Assembly: GCA_030063045.1 (NCBI GenBank)
Contig: JAQSEB010000090.1
Coordinates: 1,364,001-1,428,000 of the forward strand
DNA length: 64,000 nt
From: Pratylenchus scribneri
Lineage: Eukaryota; Nematoda; Chromadorea; Rhabditida; Pratylenchidae
Direction: 5' to 3'
In this document: one piece after another, positions 19,776 through 32,600 of the stretch
Numbering within the stretch: the stretch's first letter is position 1
Layout of the letters: every line of letters starts with the position of its first letter
The notes under the pieces: generated by a model
Seen by the model: the letters and a program-made list of their open reading frames with translations, nothing else
What the model was told of the DNA's origin: nothing
The model's database searches: none
Made by a program: the position numbers and the translations under genes

Positions 19776-22524
19776 ATGAATGATCCTGAGAAGAAAAATG
19801 TTACTAGGCGCAAGAAACTCAAGGATGGTGGTTATCGGGACAGTGATAATGATTTTGGTTCGGACCTCGACCCCGATGATAATGAAGAAGTTTTCCATTA
19901 ATAAAAGTCAACAAAAAATATACTTATAATCCTTTTGCAAGGAAGCAAATCGTGGATCAAGGAAAAAGAATCGCCGCCATGAAAGTGATGATGATCAATC
20001 ATATCGGAAGATGAATATGATCCAACACGTATTGCAGGCATTTAACAAAAAAATAAGCCGTCCTTTGACGATCTGACAAAGGCGTTCTATGCAAAACTCA
20101 AGGTTTATTAGCAAATTACTTAACAATTAAAAAAAATAAATACAGAGTGAATGAACACATTTGCTCGTATGCAAAATGATCAAGAATAGATCGCCGTGGA
20201 AACTGGATCATTTCATTACAGAAGAAAATGAAATTGCAGATAAAATTATTACACTACCAGATCCAAGGTTTATGCTAGCAAACAAATATTTAATAAATTA
20301 ATTTTAATCTAAAAATTTTATGAAAATAAGTAAGTTAAGTAAGAATTCTTATGCTAAAACCTAGTAAAAATAACCTATAAAATTACTAAATGTACACTGT
20401 AGAAATCCGCAATAAAAAGTAAAGTCAAATTAAAGACCAAAATTCCAACATATGGTTTGTGATCACTCAGATCTTGGATTCTCCAAAACTCCAAAAACAG
20501 TTTCAAACATGATCCTATTGGCGGTTTTGTATGTTATAAATATTAATTAAAAACTAATAAAACAAAAATTCCAGTGTTGGCTTCAACAAAACTGAATGGC
20601 ATGCCATATTTGAACATATCATTCCGCAGATCAAATTCATGGGCTATGAAGCGGATGCTCTTCAAATCTCCAATTTTCGTATCAAGGTTTGTGAAAATAT
20701 TTAGAATCATTTAATAAAAAAAATTAAATAAATATTATTTTAAGATCAGATTCATTCAATTTTTGGCGGATAACAAGGCACGGGCGGATGTGCTTGGCAT
20801 GGAAGACCCGCCTTGCTACGATCCATGTGTCAACTGTACAATTGAGGTCAAAACAATTTTTTAAAAATTATTAAAAATGAAATTTAATTAAGGGTGAATA
20901 CAACGAAAGATTGATCTATCCATATCAGACAATTCCAAGTCCACCAAGAGCAGATTGGATTGCAATACCAGGAAGAGAAAAAAATGGCAATGGGATCAAT
21001 TAAATTTCACCATTGGCAGAATTTATGAATTTGCCCGAAAATGTTCAGATTGATATGACGCACACGGTTTACGCTGGATCAATTTCAAGAGCGCTTCATG
21101 GCATGCATCATCGAAAGTCAGTTCAATTTTAAACTAAATAATTAACTGTTAATAAAAATGAATATTTTACCAGCACCAATTTCTTCCGATCGTTAATCAG
21201 GCCAAAACTTTATTATATCAAACCAATTGAGATCAAAAGATGTTTTGGAGAATCAAGAAATAGAAGGACATTTGATGATCTGAACCGCCTAAAGACCAAT
21301 GAATTAAGGATTGTAAGTTTATTTTCTATAATATTTTAATTTTAAAAATTTTTCATATTGCTCACTTCATACTACCCGTGATCCTGCCCGATTATGCCTT
21401 CCTGGATAAAGAAGAAAATTTCGCTGAATCTGTCAATTTGCTATTATTGTGTTCTGCATTGACCGTTCTGGCCAGCTACAATTTAACAAGATCAAAGATC
21501 GATTTTGCCCATCGATCGATCCGACATTGGTACAAAACAATGCCAAACCCACTTGTTCAAATCTTCAAAGCCCATTTACATTTGCATTTGTGCGAAGTAA
21601 GTTCTATGAAATATAAATAAATTTCAAATAAAATATATTTAAAAAGATGACACGCAAATTTGGTGCTTCAACGGCGCACACTTTTTTTTCCGTACGTTTT
21701 TTTTATTAGTTTTTTAATAATTATTTTTAAAACTAAGTTGAAAGTTGCATTGGCTTCATCAATTCCCGCGTATCTTGTCCCCAAGCAGCATTGAAGCAAA
21801 TTGAGGAAAGAATGCGACTATTGCCATGTGAAGACCTTGAGGAATTACAAGAAATTTTCTCGACTAAGAACAGATCAACTCTGGCCGACAAATTTCAATG
21901 TTCGATCAATTCGATCCCTGATCAATATAAGGTATATTTACGGTTATCTAAATTTTTATAATTTAAAAAAATATGAATTAGGAAAAAACATGGACGGAAG
22001 CAAATTATATGTGCGCGAAGTGTTAAATTGGATCATTTTCAAATCAATTCAAGATTAATATGTTTTGAAAGAAAATCAAATGATTCAATCGTCTTTATTC
22101 AATGCGTTTGTTTATTTTATTTTTTATTGCATTTATGTTAATTTTTAAAAGATCAGATGGCAGCATCAAACCATTTCTGGCAGAATTATTTTACAAAGTT
22201 GAGAGCTCTGATCAATTCTGGCTATTGGGACGAACAATGAAGATTTACAAGCGTCTTTCGCAAATGTTTTCATGGGCACTCCCTCAAAAATCAAAAGATC
22301 TCTTGATGGATATCAAATCATTCCCAAATTGTTACGTGGTCACTCGTGAATATGGCGAGGTAATATTTGAAAATTTTTTTATAATTTAATTTAAAAAACA
22401 AAAGATCGGAAATCTGGATTATTATCAAGCGGTGTGCAAAGGACTTATGGTGCAATATACTGATCCCGCTGAAGGTGTACATCAAAGGACAGTTTTTCCA
22501 ATGAGCGTTTTCGACCATGATTGA
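19776..22524 (+). pseudogene. Transposase-derived gene, broken
   Basis: Exons readable by splice sites include 19776-19889, 20575-20686, 20745-20846, 20893-21116, 21174-21312, 21357-21596, 21647-21691, 21738-21931, 21982-22019, 22152-22359 and 22405-22524 (TGA). Conserved-looking blocks are CVNCTIEGEYNERLIYPY, VQIDMTHTVYAG, RRTFDDLNRLKTNELR, IAHFILPVILPDYAFL and FKAHLHLHLCE, then KFGASTAHTF. In this order they resemble transposase-domain hypothetical proteins common in invertebrates (C-C-G-R-YP, D-H, wKatE, NvH.l.H blocks); that assignment is from memory. Damage: in-frame TAA at 21001; the acceptor before 21357 reads TTTCAT instead of TTTCAG; frame breaks near 19990-20110 and at the T8 run 21682-21689. 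Acidic N-terminus (SDNDFGSDLDPDDNEE). Confidence 0.6.
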
Positions 22525-22789
22525 AGTGCAAATATTGATTTATTATGATCGCGGATTCAATGGCATCTGATAACGGTTTAAATTATTTGTATCTTTAAAA
22601 AATTTTTCAATTTATTTTCGGAATCTAAATTAAAAAATTAAATTTACCGAAAATCAATATAAAACACAATGCAAAAAATAAAAAAAAGATACAAATAAAT
22701 TTTACATAATTTTGTCATATTTAATGTCAATTTCATCATTATTATTTTTTGATTGTTTACAAATTTAAATAAATGGATAAAATATTTGG

Positions 22790-23535
22790 AACGTGTTCTC
22801 GCATCATTTAATCGAGAATGTGTTCCAAAAATAATATTCCCAAAAGAGGAAATAGAATCCAACATTTTGGTACACGTTTCCCAAAATAATTCTGAGAAAC
22901 ATACATATTCTGGATATTTTCTTAGAATATAATATATTTTTCAGAATATTTTTGAGAATGTGTACCAAAAATGTTGATCACAAAAAAACCTCTTTTGGGA
23001 ATATTTTTTGGAGCACATTCCCAAAAACTTTCCGACTATATAGTTCAAAAATAAATTCCACGATAAAAATTATTCCCAAAGATATTTTCCTAGCACATAG
23101 GCAAAAACATTCCGACTATATAGTTCAAAAATAAATTCCAAGATAAAAATTATTCCCAAAAATATTTTCCTAGCACATAGGCAAAAACATTCCGCCTATA
23201 TGATTCAAAAATATTTTTGAAAATGTAAAATATTTTCAAAATACGAAGTTTGGAGCAAATTCTCAGAAAAATTCCCAATATTTTTTCCAAATATATTTTT
23301 TACAATAAATTTTATTCTTATAATATATTCCAAAATGTCAACATTTTTCAATATATCGGTAGATTTATTTTTCCGTTTCTGGAATCATGTTTTTGCCGAT
23401 TTTGCATATTTTGGAAAATATCGTCAGAAAAAATCACTAATTTGAGACCCCGGGGGCGTAAAAGTCGGAATCGCAAATGTCGGCGGCGCAAGTGTCGGCG
23501 GCGCAAATGCTCCGGCGCAAATGTCGGCTAACCTT
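22790..23535. repeat. Composite dispersed repeat with 72-bp tandem duplication
   Basis: AT-rich block of TTCCCAAAA and GGGAATATTTT words, including two tandem 72-bp units at about 23030-23175 (CCGACTATATAGTTCAAAAA, then CCTAGCACATAGGC). It ends in a GC-rich module at 23445-23535 (GCAAATGTCGGCGGCGCAAG). Mirror-image arrangement to 14715-15560. Confidence 0.65.
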
Positions 23536-24204
23536 TATTAATACGCATGAATATATAATAAATGAACAAATATACATGAATAAATTATAATAAAGCCGTT
23601 TTTACCTTAATGAAATTACACCTGCTGCTTTTTCATCTTTTACTCATTCAGCGAAATAATTTGAAGAAATAGAAAAATATTTCATTTCTCAAATTCCTTA
23701 AAAATTCTTAATCGATCTTTCCAATTAAATTTAAAGGCTATTTAAATTTTTATTTTTACATATAATAAAAAAAAATAAAAATTCTATATATTTTTAAGAG
23801 ATCCTATTTTTTGAGAACTTTATTTTAGTAAAATTTCTTATCAAAAAATCGAAAATTATGATGCCCAATAACCATAATGAAATATTATGGCTTAGATAAA
23901 CTCCATAAATTGCAATACTTGAATACATATATTCATGTGAAATTCGAAGTCAACAAAATTTTTCGAATTCGAATTTTACTTTATTTAATTCGTAGATCTT
24001 CATAAAAAGATATGATGAATGATGGATGATATTTTAAAAAAAATCTTATAAAAATGTCAGCATTAATTTTAGCCTAATTGGAGAAAATTAAGGCTATTTT
24101 GAAAATATATAATAAATTTTTTTTAAATTTTTAGGTGAATATATAAATTTAATAAATTCCAATTAAATACAAAAATCAACATTATTATTTATTAACGAAG
24201 CGAA

Positions 24205-27200
24205 ATGGATGATATTCCATTTCCCATGCAGGTACCTTTATTTCATAAAAAAGAGTTGGAAATCCCGTCGAAAACAATCATCCTTGTATTTTTGATTGTG
24301 GTAGTTGGCCCTTTGTTTAAACTGAGTAAAACCAGGCCTGTGCTGATGTTGCTATTTAGTAAGGTATGCGAATACTAATCAATAAATAAAAAAGTTTTTG
24401 GCAGGGGGCATTTGGGGGCATTTTAGGTAAAAAAAGAGGAATTTTTAAAAAGTTTCAAAAATGCGAAAAATATTAACCAAAAATGACCCACCAATAGGGG
24501 AAAATTTTTTAACAAAAAAGAAGCCTTTGGAAGGCATCGCTGCTCTGCAGCAGGGCGCATCTCCTCGGGACGGGAAGGTAATCTGCTGAGGGGCCTTATT
24601 CTCATCTCCGGATTTATTGCTAAATCCGGATTTATTTCTTAAATCGCGATTTAATTTTCTAAATCGACATTCTCATCTTCGGTTCTTAAATCCAGATTTA
24701 GACTAAATCGCGATTTATTTAATCGCGATTTAGCGTTGGCTAAATCGCGATTTAGGACCCTAAATCCTATTTTCTTATTCTCATCTTTTAGCAATAAATC
24801 GGGATTTATTTTTATAAATGGAAATTAAATCCTAGTCTGGGGCACGATTTAGCATGGATTTAGCATTTAAAAAATTATAAAAAATTTATTTTTAATTATA
24901 ATTGAATCAAATATTTTTTAAAATGATAAGAATATGTTTATCTATCATTTAAAAATAATTTTAAATGAAATTTCAATAAAATTATTTTTTTTCTATTTTT
25001 CCAATTTTTTGCCTTTTTTATGAGAAAAATATTTCTGGCAATTTTTATATTCAAAAGAAAAAATTTAACCTTATTTGAACGATATTTTACTAATTTTCTC
25101 ATTTATTTATTTATTTTCCTTTGATTTTCCTCTTTTTCCCTGCCTAAATCCGGATTTAATAAATACCGATTTACTAAATCGCGATTTGACATGAGAATAA
25201 CGATTTAAGAAATTTTTAAATCCCGATTTAATAAATCGCGATTTATGGCTAAATCGCGATTTAATAAATCCAGAGATGAGAATAACTCCCCCTCCTGCTG
25301 AGAGTCCTGTTATGAATCAATTTGGAGAAACCGAGGAGAGATTTGAGGAGTAATGCAACATTTATTTATGTATTTAAGTTTAAGCAGAGAGCGAAAATAT
25401 CCAATCGAAATTTTTTGAGTTTTTTAAAAAATTTCTCTGAATTATTCGAAAATATTTATTCGAAAGACCAGAGATTTTTCGAATTTTTACCTAAAAAAAA
25501 AATCATTATTTTATCTTTAAATCCTCCATAGCACACATATTTTTGTAAATGTTTGCGAAATGTGAAATTTGAAAAAAAATTATTCACTGCCCTATTAATA
25601 TAAGAATGCGCCAAGTGGGAAAAAAATGATTTTTTTTGCTTTAAAATTCAATTCAAACATTTCAGACTTTGATTTCCATTATCACAATTTCAATTGATTT
25701 GGTTGTCGCGATGGACTCATGGGTGAATTTTATACCAAATATTTTGCGAAAATTCATTATGGAAAATATTTCAAATGAATTAATGCAATATATTTCTTTG
25801 AGATTTCATTTCCTGGCCTTGGCCATCAATCGAGCGCTTTCCGTTTATTTTCCTTTTTGGTATGAGCGAAACATCAAATTTGGGTGAGAATTTTTTTAAT
25901 ATTTAAAGAAATTGAATTTCCCAATGGGTTTTTTATTTTAATTATATTTTCAAAAATAACGGCTCAAAAATCGGTATAAAAATTCATATTTTTTAGAGGA
26001 TGTTACTAATTTTTATTTGAGAGAATTATTGCAATTTCTATATTGGCTCACTTGGAAAAATAATATAAAACTTCCTAGAAAATTAATTAATTAAAAATGA
26101 TTTAAGATTATTATGGAAAATATGTTTGGCCATTTGTATTATTTCTTATATATGGGCACGAATTTTTGAGATTTTAACAGCCAAATTTTGTGTGGATTAT
26201 ACCAAAAATTTATTTTTGTTTTATTTGTTTGTCTATGTATTTGATGCCAGACTTATTGGGAAATGTGCCTTCTGTATTTCAATCATTTTTTATTCTCTCA
26301 TGACTGCTAAACTTCTCTACGTGAAATGTATAGCAGTGAATTTTATTATTATCAATAGAGAGCGGATTTATATAGACGATAAATCCCGAAATATTGATCA
26401 TCAAAATATTGATGAAATATTGATGAAAATTTTTTAAAAAACGATAAATTTTAGCAAAAAATTCAAAAAATGTTTTTTTTCATTACTTTCAATTACTTTC
26501 AATCGATAATTATTAATATTTAGATGTTTTTTTATTCTAAAAATTTTAAAATTCATTTCTAAAAAAAGAGATTTTATACATTTGAAAAATTTTATTCAGA
26601 AAATGCCAATCTTTGCAAAAAAGTCTAAAATAATTTTTTTCGAAAATTTTTTAAAATTTTATCAAAAATTTTTTATTTTTTTTTCCAAAAACTATAAATT
26701 TATGAAAATCTTCAAAAATCTTTAAAATATTGACGAAAATTGTCAAAAAATGCCGAACTATTGATATTAATATTGGCGACTATAAAATGGCAAAATATTG
26801 ATGAATATTGAAAAAAATATCATGAAAATCAACAATAACATTGATAATGACATGTTTTACGTTGGTTTCAAGCTAGTTTAAATTTGCAAACAAAATATTG
26901 ATTTCAATAAAAAATCCACTCTCTAATTATAATTATCAATTATAAATAAATATATTTAAATTATTTATACTAACTAATATTTTTTTATTTTAGTTACTAG
27001 AAATGAAATTTCAAATCAATCCGAAATTGATCATGTTCGCATTTGCATTGTTTGTATGGCAGGATCGGCCCCATTTTCTGTGCTATTTTTCAATGACATT
27101 TTTCATTATGCCAATTTTCTCGAGTCGATTTTTTTTGCTGTATTTATTGAATTTATGCATTATTTTTGCTATTTCACCGAGGATTTATGCCTATTTTTAT

Positions 27201-27346
27201 TATGTCGTGAATTTCGGCAAATGTTTATTATATTCCCAATTTGTGGGCGTACTAATTCGCGGAATGCCATTGCGCCCGAACCAGTGATTTCTGTGCCAGC
27301 TCCCCAAATGGTTGAAGAAAGTGGAGAACAAATTCCCACCAGATAA
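24205..27346 (+). CDS. Nematode seven-transmembrane chemoreceptor (GPCR)
   Basis: Four exons, 24205-24363, 25666-25883, 26107-26327 and 26994-27346, join in one frame (junction phases 0, 2, 1) to 316 residues, the usual size of nematode serpentine chemoreceptors. Helices by eye: TM1 TIILVFLIVVVGPLF, TM2 TLISIITISIDLVVAM, TM3 FHFLALAINRALSVYFP, TM4 ICLAICIISYIW, TM5 CAFCISIIFYSLM, TM6 ICIVCMAGSAPFSVLFF, TM7 HYFCYFTEDLCLFLL followed by CREFRQMFI. The NRALSVYFPF motif after TM3 and the REFR after TM7 are typical; the class is probably SRG/SRV-like. Expected role: ligand detection at a sensory cilium. Introns 1 and 3 are long; intron 1 (1.3 kb) holds a foldback element. No breaks seen. Confidence 0.8.
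24596..25288. mobile_element. Foldback element rich in TAAATCGCGATTTA palindromes
   Basis: Left end TTATTCTCATCTCCGGATTT and right end AAATCCAGAGATGAGAATAA are inverted repeats. Both ends carry repeated AAATC(C/G)(C/G)GATTT palindromes (at least ten), while the centre is plain AT-rich DNA. No ORF. It lies in intron 1 of the GPCR gene. Confidence 0.75.
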
Positions 27347-29143
27347 ATATGATAAATGGCCTAATGGAATCAATTTTAATTAACAATGATTTGATTTTAT
27401 AATTTTGGAAGAGTTCGAATAAATATAAAAAATAAACATTAATATATCATATTTGATATTTTTATGCTGTTTATTAAATGAATTCTATTATATAAAATTT
27501 CACTATAAATGTATATGTTATTTTTTAATTCATCCTCTCCATTTCTTTCCATTCTATGGGTCTTTTTTCTTCTATAAAAATCTCCTCCAAACATTTTTCT
27601 TCACCATTGCTTTTTGTTGTAAGCATAAGTATCCAGCGAAATTTGGCCAGCGCCACTCGAAAAAATCTTTTCTCATAAATTAATTGCATGCTACACTGTA
27701 CACTCCTTTTCATTTTTGAAGATTCATAAACAAATTCAAATAATAGGCTAAAAAAATATTTTTATATAAATGATATGTTGAATTAAAATTGCATAATTTT
27801 GCTCAGGAAAATGAAAATCATACTTTATCAATTATTTAATGTTAAATTAGTATTTAAAAATAACATCAAATTGAATTTTTTATTTAATTTATTTTTCTTC
27901 ATTTTTGTTCAATATTTTCGATTATTTTTCCATTTTTGTTCTATTATTTGACCAAATGGGGAGGCTGATTTGTGATTCCCCTTCATTCATTTTTCCATCA
28001 AATTCCAAGCATTTTGGTGCAATCCTTTGAATAAAAAATGAAAATATTTTGTAAAAATCAACTGAAAATTGCAAAAAATTAAATAGAGATTTACGATTCA
28101 CAAAATAATTTTTATTGGCATGAAAAGGAACAAAATTTATGCAACTATTTTCAGTTACTATCCGGATTAATACAATTAACGAAACATTTTACAAATTGAT
28201 ATAACAAATTATTCCGATTATTCCGACTCCAAATTTATTATTTTTCTCAGTATTTATTTTTTTTTCAAAAATAAAAATTCCATTTAAATTTATTCTAAAA
28301 TTTCCATTTTTTTTGATTAATAAAATGACTAATTATTTTAATTTTATTCCCATTCCCCAAAGTCTTTGAAGTTATAATTATTTTACTTGTTTTTAATTTT
28401 AAATATTTTCAAAAATTTCATAAATTCCATTTTTTTGAAAGCAGCAATTTTTGGAATATTAAATCTTTTTAAATTATTAATTTTTAACAACATTGATGAT
28501 TAAAAGTTGTTCAATTTTCTTGCCTATATTCAAATTTTTGCCAATTTCCTATATGTATTAATCTAAATATTTAAATATTTTTTTCGGAAATGTAAAGTTT
28601 AAGGAAGAATTGGCTTATCAAATAAACCTGATTTTGCCAAATTTTATGGCATTAGATATTCCAATTTTTCAACATAAAATTTGTTGTTAAATTAATTAAT
28701 AATTTATTAATTTGTTGATAATCAAAAAATATGATTTTTATGATCAGTGAAAAAGCAAATGTGTTTCATTTTGGTGTTGCCAATTGAGTCTTTTTATTCC
28801 ATTCTCCCTTATATTGCGCGCGCCCATTGATTTGTGCGCGCGCATCACAAGAGTTGGAAAGGAATTTTATTTGAGTGAGAGCCCATTTTTTTTTATTCAT
28901 TTTTTAACTGACCGGGCAAAAAAAACTTTTGCGTTTGATCTGCTAATTTTTTGTTTTAATTCAAGTCCAAAAAGAATAATTTAAATTATGTATTTAAATT
29001 TTTGTCAGCTTTTCCTTAAATAAGATACTATTTATTTACATTTTAATTTTTTATTATTTATTCGAAGCAATAATCACTTATAAATTTCTTTTTTAAGCTG
29101 TTTTTAAATAATCTTCAATTTAACTAAAAAAAATTATTCGACA
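27347..29143. other. No gene seen
   Basis: AT-rich intergenic DNA. A TTGCGCGCGCCC...GTGCGCGCGC stretch at 28815-28846 is a short inverted alternating-purine/pyrimidine motif. Frames here are unsupported. Confidence 0.5.
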
Positions 29144-30087
29144 ATGCTTGCTGGCGGAAGTTCTGGTGGAGGTGGCGGACGAAAAGGTGGTGGACGGAAA
29201 GGTGGCGGAGATGAAAGGAAACCACCAAATGACAATGAACAACTAAACCGTCATAAACGTTTGCGAAAGGTAAACAAATTTTCATGATCAAACTTTTTCA
29301 CAAATTTAATAAGCCTGTAAGAAAGATTATTGGGCACTCAAACACAACATTTGATTAAAAGTTAAAACAATAAAAATTATAAATGTAGCTAGAAGCATTC
29401 AGGCTACATAGAATGTGCTCTTTATGCTTAAGGCAAATGTTTTAAGCCCACCAAACGAATTAGGGTTCAATTTAGTACACTTCAATAAATTTAATTTGAA
29501 TAAATTTTAAATTGAAATTATATACAAACAGGCAATGTTGAATGAATGAGCATAATCACAAGTCTGTAAGAATAAGTTGATTGTTGAATATTAAGCATAT
29601 AATCTATTAGATCTACATAGAATCGGGCTATACCCTATTACCCAAATTGTCTTAAAATCTTATGATAAAATTCTTTTATGAATTTTTGCAAAATTATTTA
29701 ATTTCTCAATGATATTATTCTTTTTTAGAGGAAAGCAGAAGAGTTGCGTCTTTTGATGGCCGAAAATCGACAACTGCGGCAGGCAAATCCCCAAATGAAT
29801 GGACAAATGCAAGCAATGGAAAATCGTATGCAAGCAATGAACAATCGTATTCAACAATTGGAACGGACTCTCACTAACCACCCAGACCTGATTCGTCGTG
29901 AGAATTTCAATCTACACAATGAAATCGGTCGACTCCGCAATGCACTTCAACAAGCTCTTCAGGTTAATTGTCCTGTCCTTTATTCGTTGAGCCCTATACA
30001 ATTTTTAAATAAAAAAATTAAAATTCAAAAAAAACACATTTCTATTTGTTATAGATAAGAAATGACAAGAATGCACCTGCCGGTTAA
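29144..30087 (+). CDS. bZIP-like / coiled-coil protein with glycine-rich N-terminus
   Basis: Exons 29144-29269, 29729-29962 and 30055-30087 join in phase 0 to 130 residues ending NDKNAPAG. Residues 1-24 are GGGG/RKGGG-rich, like RGG-type nucleic-acid-binding tails. Residues about 33-45 are strongly basic (NRHKRLRKRKAEELR), followed by a leucine/asparagine coiled coil with heptad-like spacing (LMAENRQLRQA) and a Met/Gln/Asn segment (QMQAMENRMQAMNNRIQQL) continuing the coil to about residue 118. A basic patch leading straight into a coiled coil is the layout of bZIP factors, but the invariant N..A..C/S..R spacing is not clear. DNA-binding is therefore inferred, not shown. Confidence 0.65.
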
Positions 30088-31319
30088 AATTTGAGACTCA
30101 TTTTTAGAACCTTTTCGAAAATTTTTTATTTTGTATTCTTTTTAATTTTTCCAAATTTTTCTTCTTTCCAAATCCAAAACGATTTTTGCCACACTTTTAG
30201 AATATTTTTGAAATTTTTTATTTTGTCTTTTTAAAAATTCTTAAAAATTGCTTCCTTTCCAAAATGATTTTAATTCCTATCCCATTTTTTAATAATCCTA
30301 TTTTATTTTAATGAATTTTTGTTGAATATTTAAATTTTCTTAAAAAATTGTTTTTATCCATGCCCCAATAAAAAAAAATTTTTGAAATCCAAATCCAATC
30401 TTCAAAATGTTCCCAGACTTTGAATAATTCATGTAATGATTGTATCGAAAATTGAATACTTATTTACCTTTTACAAATTCAAAATTATGTTTTATGTATA
30501 CCATTTTCGTTTTTGTATTTTTTGTTATCTTTTCATTCTGTTATAGTTTTTATTGTCCATTTATAGGGCCCATAGTTTATTCGTAAATGTTTTTATTTTA
30601 TATAGGATGATCACTTATAATATGGCCTATTTTTTGATACAAAATTTTGTATTTTTTTAATAATCTTTTTCGGCTTTATTATAAAACAATTTCACTGATT
30701 GATTCGAATATGTTTTTTGTTTGTTCGTTGTTTTTTATTATTCACAAAAATTCTGTTTCTAAGCGCTGTCGACATAAAAAATACAAATAATGATGTACAA
30801 TTGACAGAGGAAAATTGGAAAGAATAAAGACACCTGTGATGAGAGGATAAAAGAATCATAAAATGGTGCAAATAAATATATTGGCCGAAACATTTTGAAT
30901 TGGATAATTTTATTTTATCAACAATCAAATTGTGAAAAATGGTGATGAAATCTGTTGCTCTTTGTCAATTTTGTTGAAATATTTATATGTTTGTTTGTTT
31001 GTGAAAATTGAGCATTGTTAGAAGAATTGCACCACATTTTTAAATAAAAATAAAATGAAGATTTCATCATAAAATGGACCTATATAAGCTCTTTATTATT
31101 CAGCATTTATTTCATATTCCAATAAAATTGTGGCCAATAATAAAAATTAAAATCAAATTATTCTTGTTATTATTTGTCGAGTCAATTTCAAATTTTGTTC
31201 TTTTCTTGCTATAAAAATTTTGCGTAATTATAATTTTTAATATTTTTTAAGAAAAAGTAAAATAAATATTATTCATTTTCATCTCCGAATTTTCAAGTGA
31301 CCATAATAAACAATTCGAA
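30088..31319. other. Intergenic, contains promoter-like region
   Basis: AT-rich. Candidate core promoter TATATAAG at 31081-31088, followed by AATAAAATTGTGGCCAATAATA (31122-31143), a string also found at 8707-8728. A further shared motif, GAATTTTCAAGTGACCA, lies 16-32 bp before the ATG at 31320. Confidence 0.4.
31081..31088 (+). promoter_or_regulatory. TATA-like box upstream of family member 2
   Basis: TATATAAG about 240 bp before the start codon. Similar boxes are TTATAAAA at 32303-32310 before the RRM gene and TATATAAATA at 38721-38730 before the gene at 39003. Each follows a GGAC/GGATG-containing stretch. Inference from position and repetition only. Confidence 0.35.
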
Positions 31320-31775
31320 ATGGCTAATATTTATATTGAATGTTCCAATTGTCATCATCACTGTGGGATTTTTTTTTATTAAATATCATTTTTATATCTA
31401 TTTGTTCCTTTCATAATATATTATTTAATATCTCATAATAAATTAAAATTTTTATAAAAAAAAATAATTAATTTTTCACCAAAAAATTCAGTCTTGGACA
31501 ATTTGCGTCTTTGTGGAGAGGTTGCTGTTCAAATGGCGGATGGCGGTGCTGATGTCGGGAAAACTGTTGGGGAAGTGTTTGGATCTGTTGCCGGTCCCCT
31601 TGGCGCAATTGCTGGGAGAGAGGTTGGAAAAATCGCTGGCGGAGCTGTTGGGGCATTAGTTGGATGTGGAACTGCTGCCGTTACTGCTGTTGCCACATCT
31701 GCGCCTGAGATAATTAACCGCCTGGTCACAAAAAAGAGGAAATGTCCGCAATGTGGTCATTTGAACGACATATAA
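31320..31775 (+). CDS. Split-CxxC glycine-zipper protein, family member 2
   Basis: Exons 31320-31362 and 31492-31775, phase-1 intron, 108 residues. Exon 1 reads MANIYIECSNCHHH (C8, C11). Exon 2 has a short polar lead, then a glycine-zipper region (about 35-90) with repeated GxxxG/GxxxA spacing (VGEVFGSVAGPLGAIAG, VGKIAGGAVGALVG), a basic patch KKRK and CPQCGHLNDI (C99, C102). The two CxxC units could build a zinc ribbon around a hydrophobic hairpin of about 40-50 residues. No signal peptide. AAATAAAG lies just after the stop. Same exon plan and junction phase as the genes at 34689, 37390 and 39003. Biological role unknown. Confidence 0.85.
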
Positions 31776-32600
31776 AATGGAAATAAAGGAAAATGAATTG
31801 AATATCATCAATTTTCATCTTTTTTATCATGGCAAATTGATCAAAATAAGAAGAACATTTTTTAATTAATAACATTTGTTTATATGAATGACTCAATTTT
31901 TGTTGAGAATAAATTAATAAAATGATCAAAAAATTTATATTTTTTGCTTTGTATTTTGCATTAGAAGAAAAAATTTGAAATTTTTATTAATGTTGTTTTT
32001 TAAACTGCATTTTTTTAATAGTATATTTTAATGGAAATACTAATATTTTGGGACTATTTTCATAATAATTAATGCAAATCTTTCAATTTATTTTTCATTC
32101 TGCAAATTTTTAATAAATCAAAGTTCAAATTCACGCTTTTTTTCATCAATTCCTACTATTTATGCTTTTGATTTATGTCGTCCATTTTTCGGATTGTTTT
32201 GAGATATTCCTTTCCAAAACCCAGTGTCAGCAAATTTTCACTTTAGAGTAAAAAGCGATATTGCATATTTTTTGAAATATGTTGTTTACAAGAAAAATGG
32301 ACTTATAAAAAGGTGTCAACATTCCAGCAAATAAAATGATGATATACACAATAAAAAAAAGTAGATAATAGCATTTAACCATTCAACTCTTTCCTAAACA
32401 ACATTTTAGCAACAATTAATAATAAATAAACATTTCATTTCATTTCATTGCTAAATTCTTCTCTACTTCCATTAAAATTTACGAAATTTGTCCTACCATT
32501 TCTAATAAAGTCATCTTTTAATCTAAAGATTTAAACCAGAATATCAAAAAATCAAGGACAAAATTACCTAATTTATAGAATAAATTGTAAATTTGAAACC

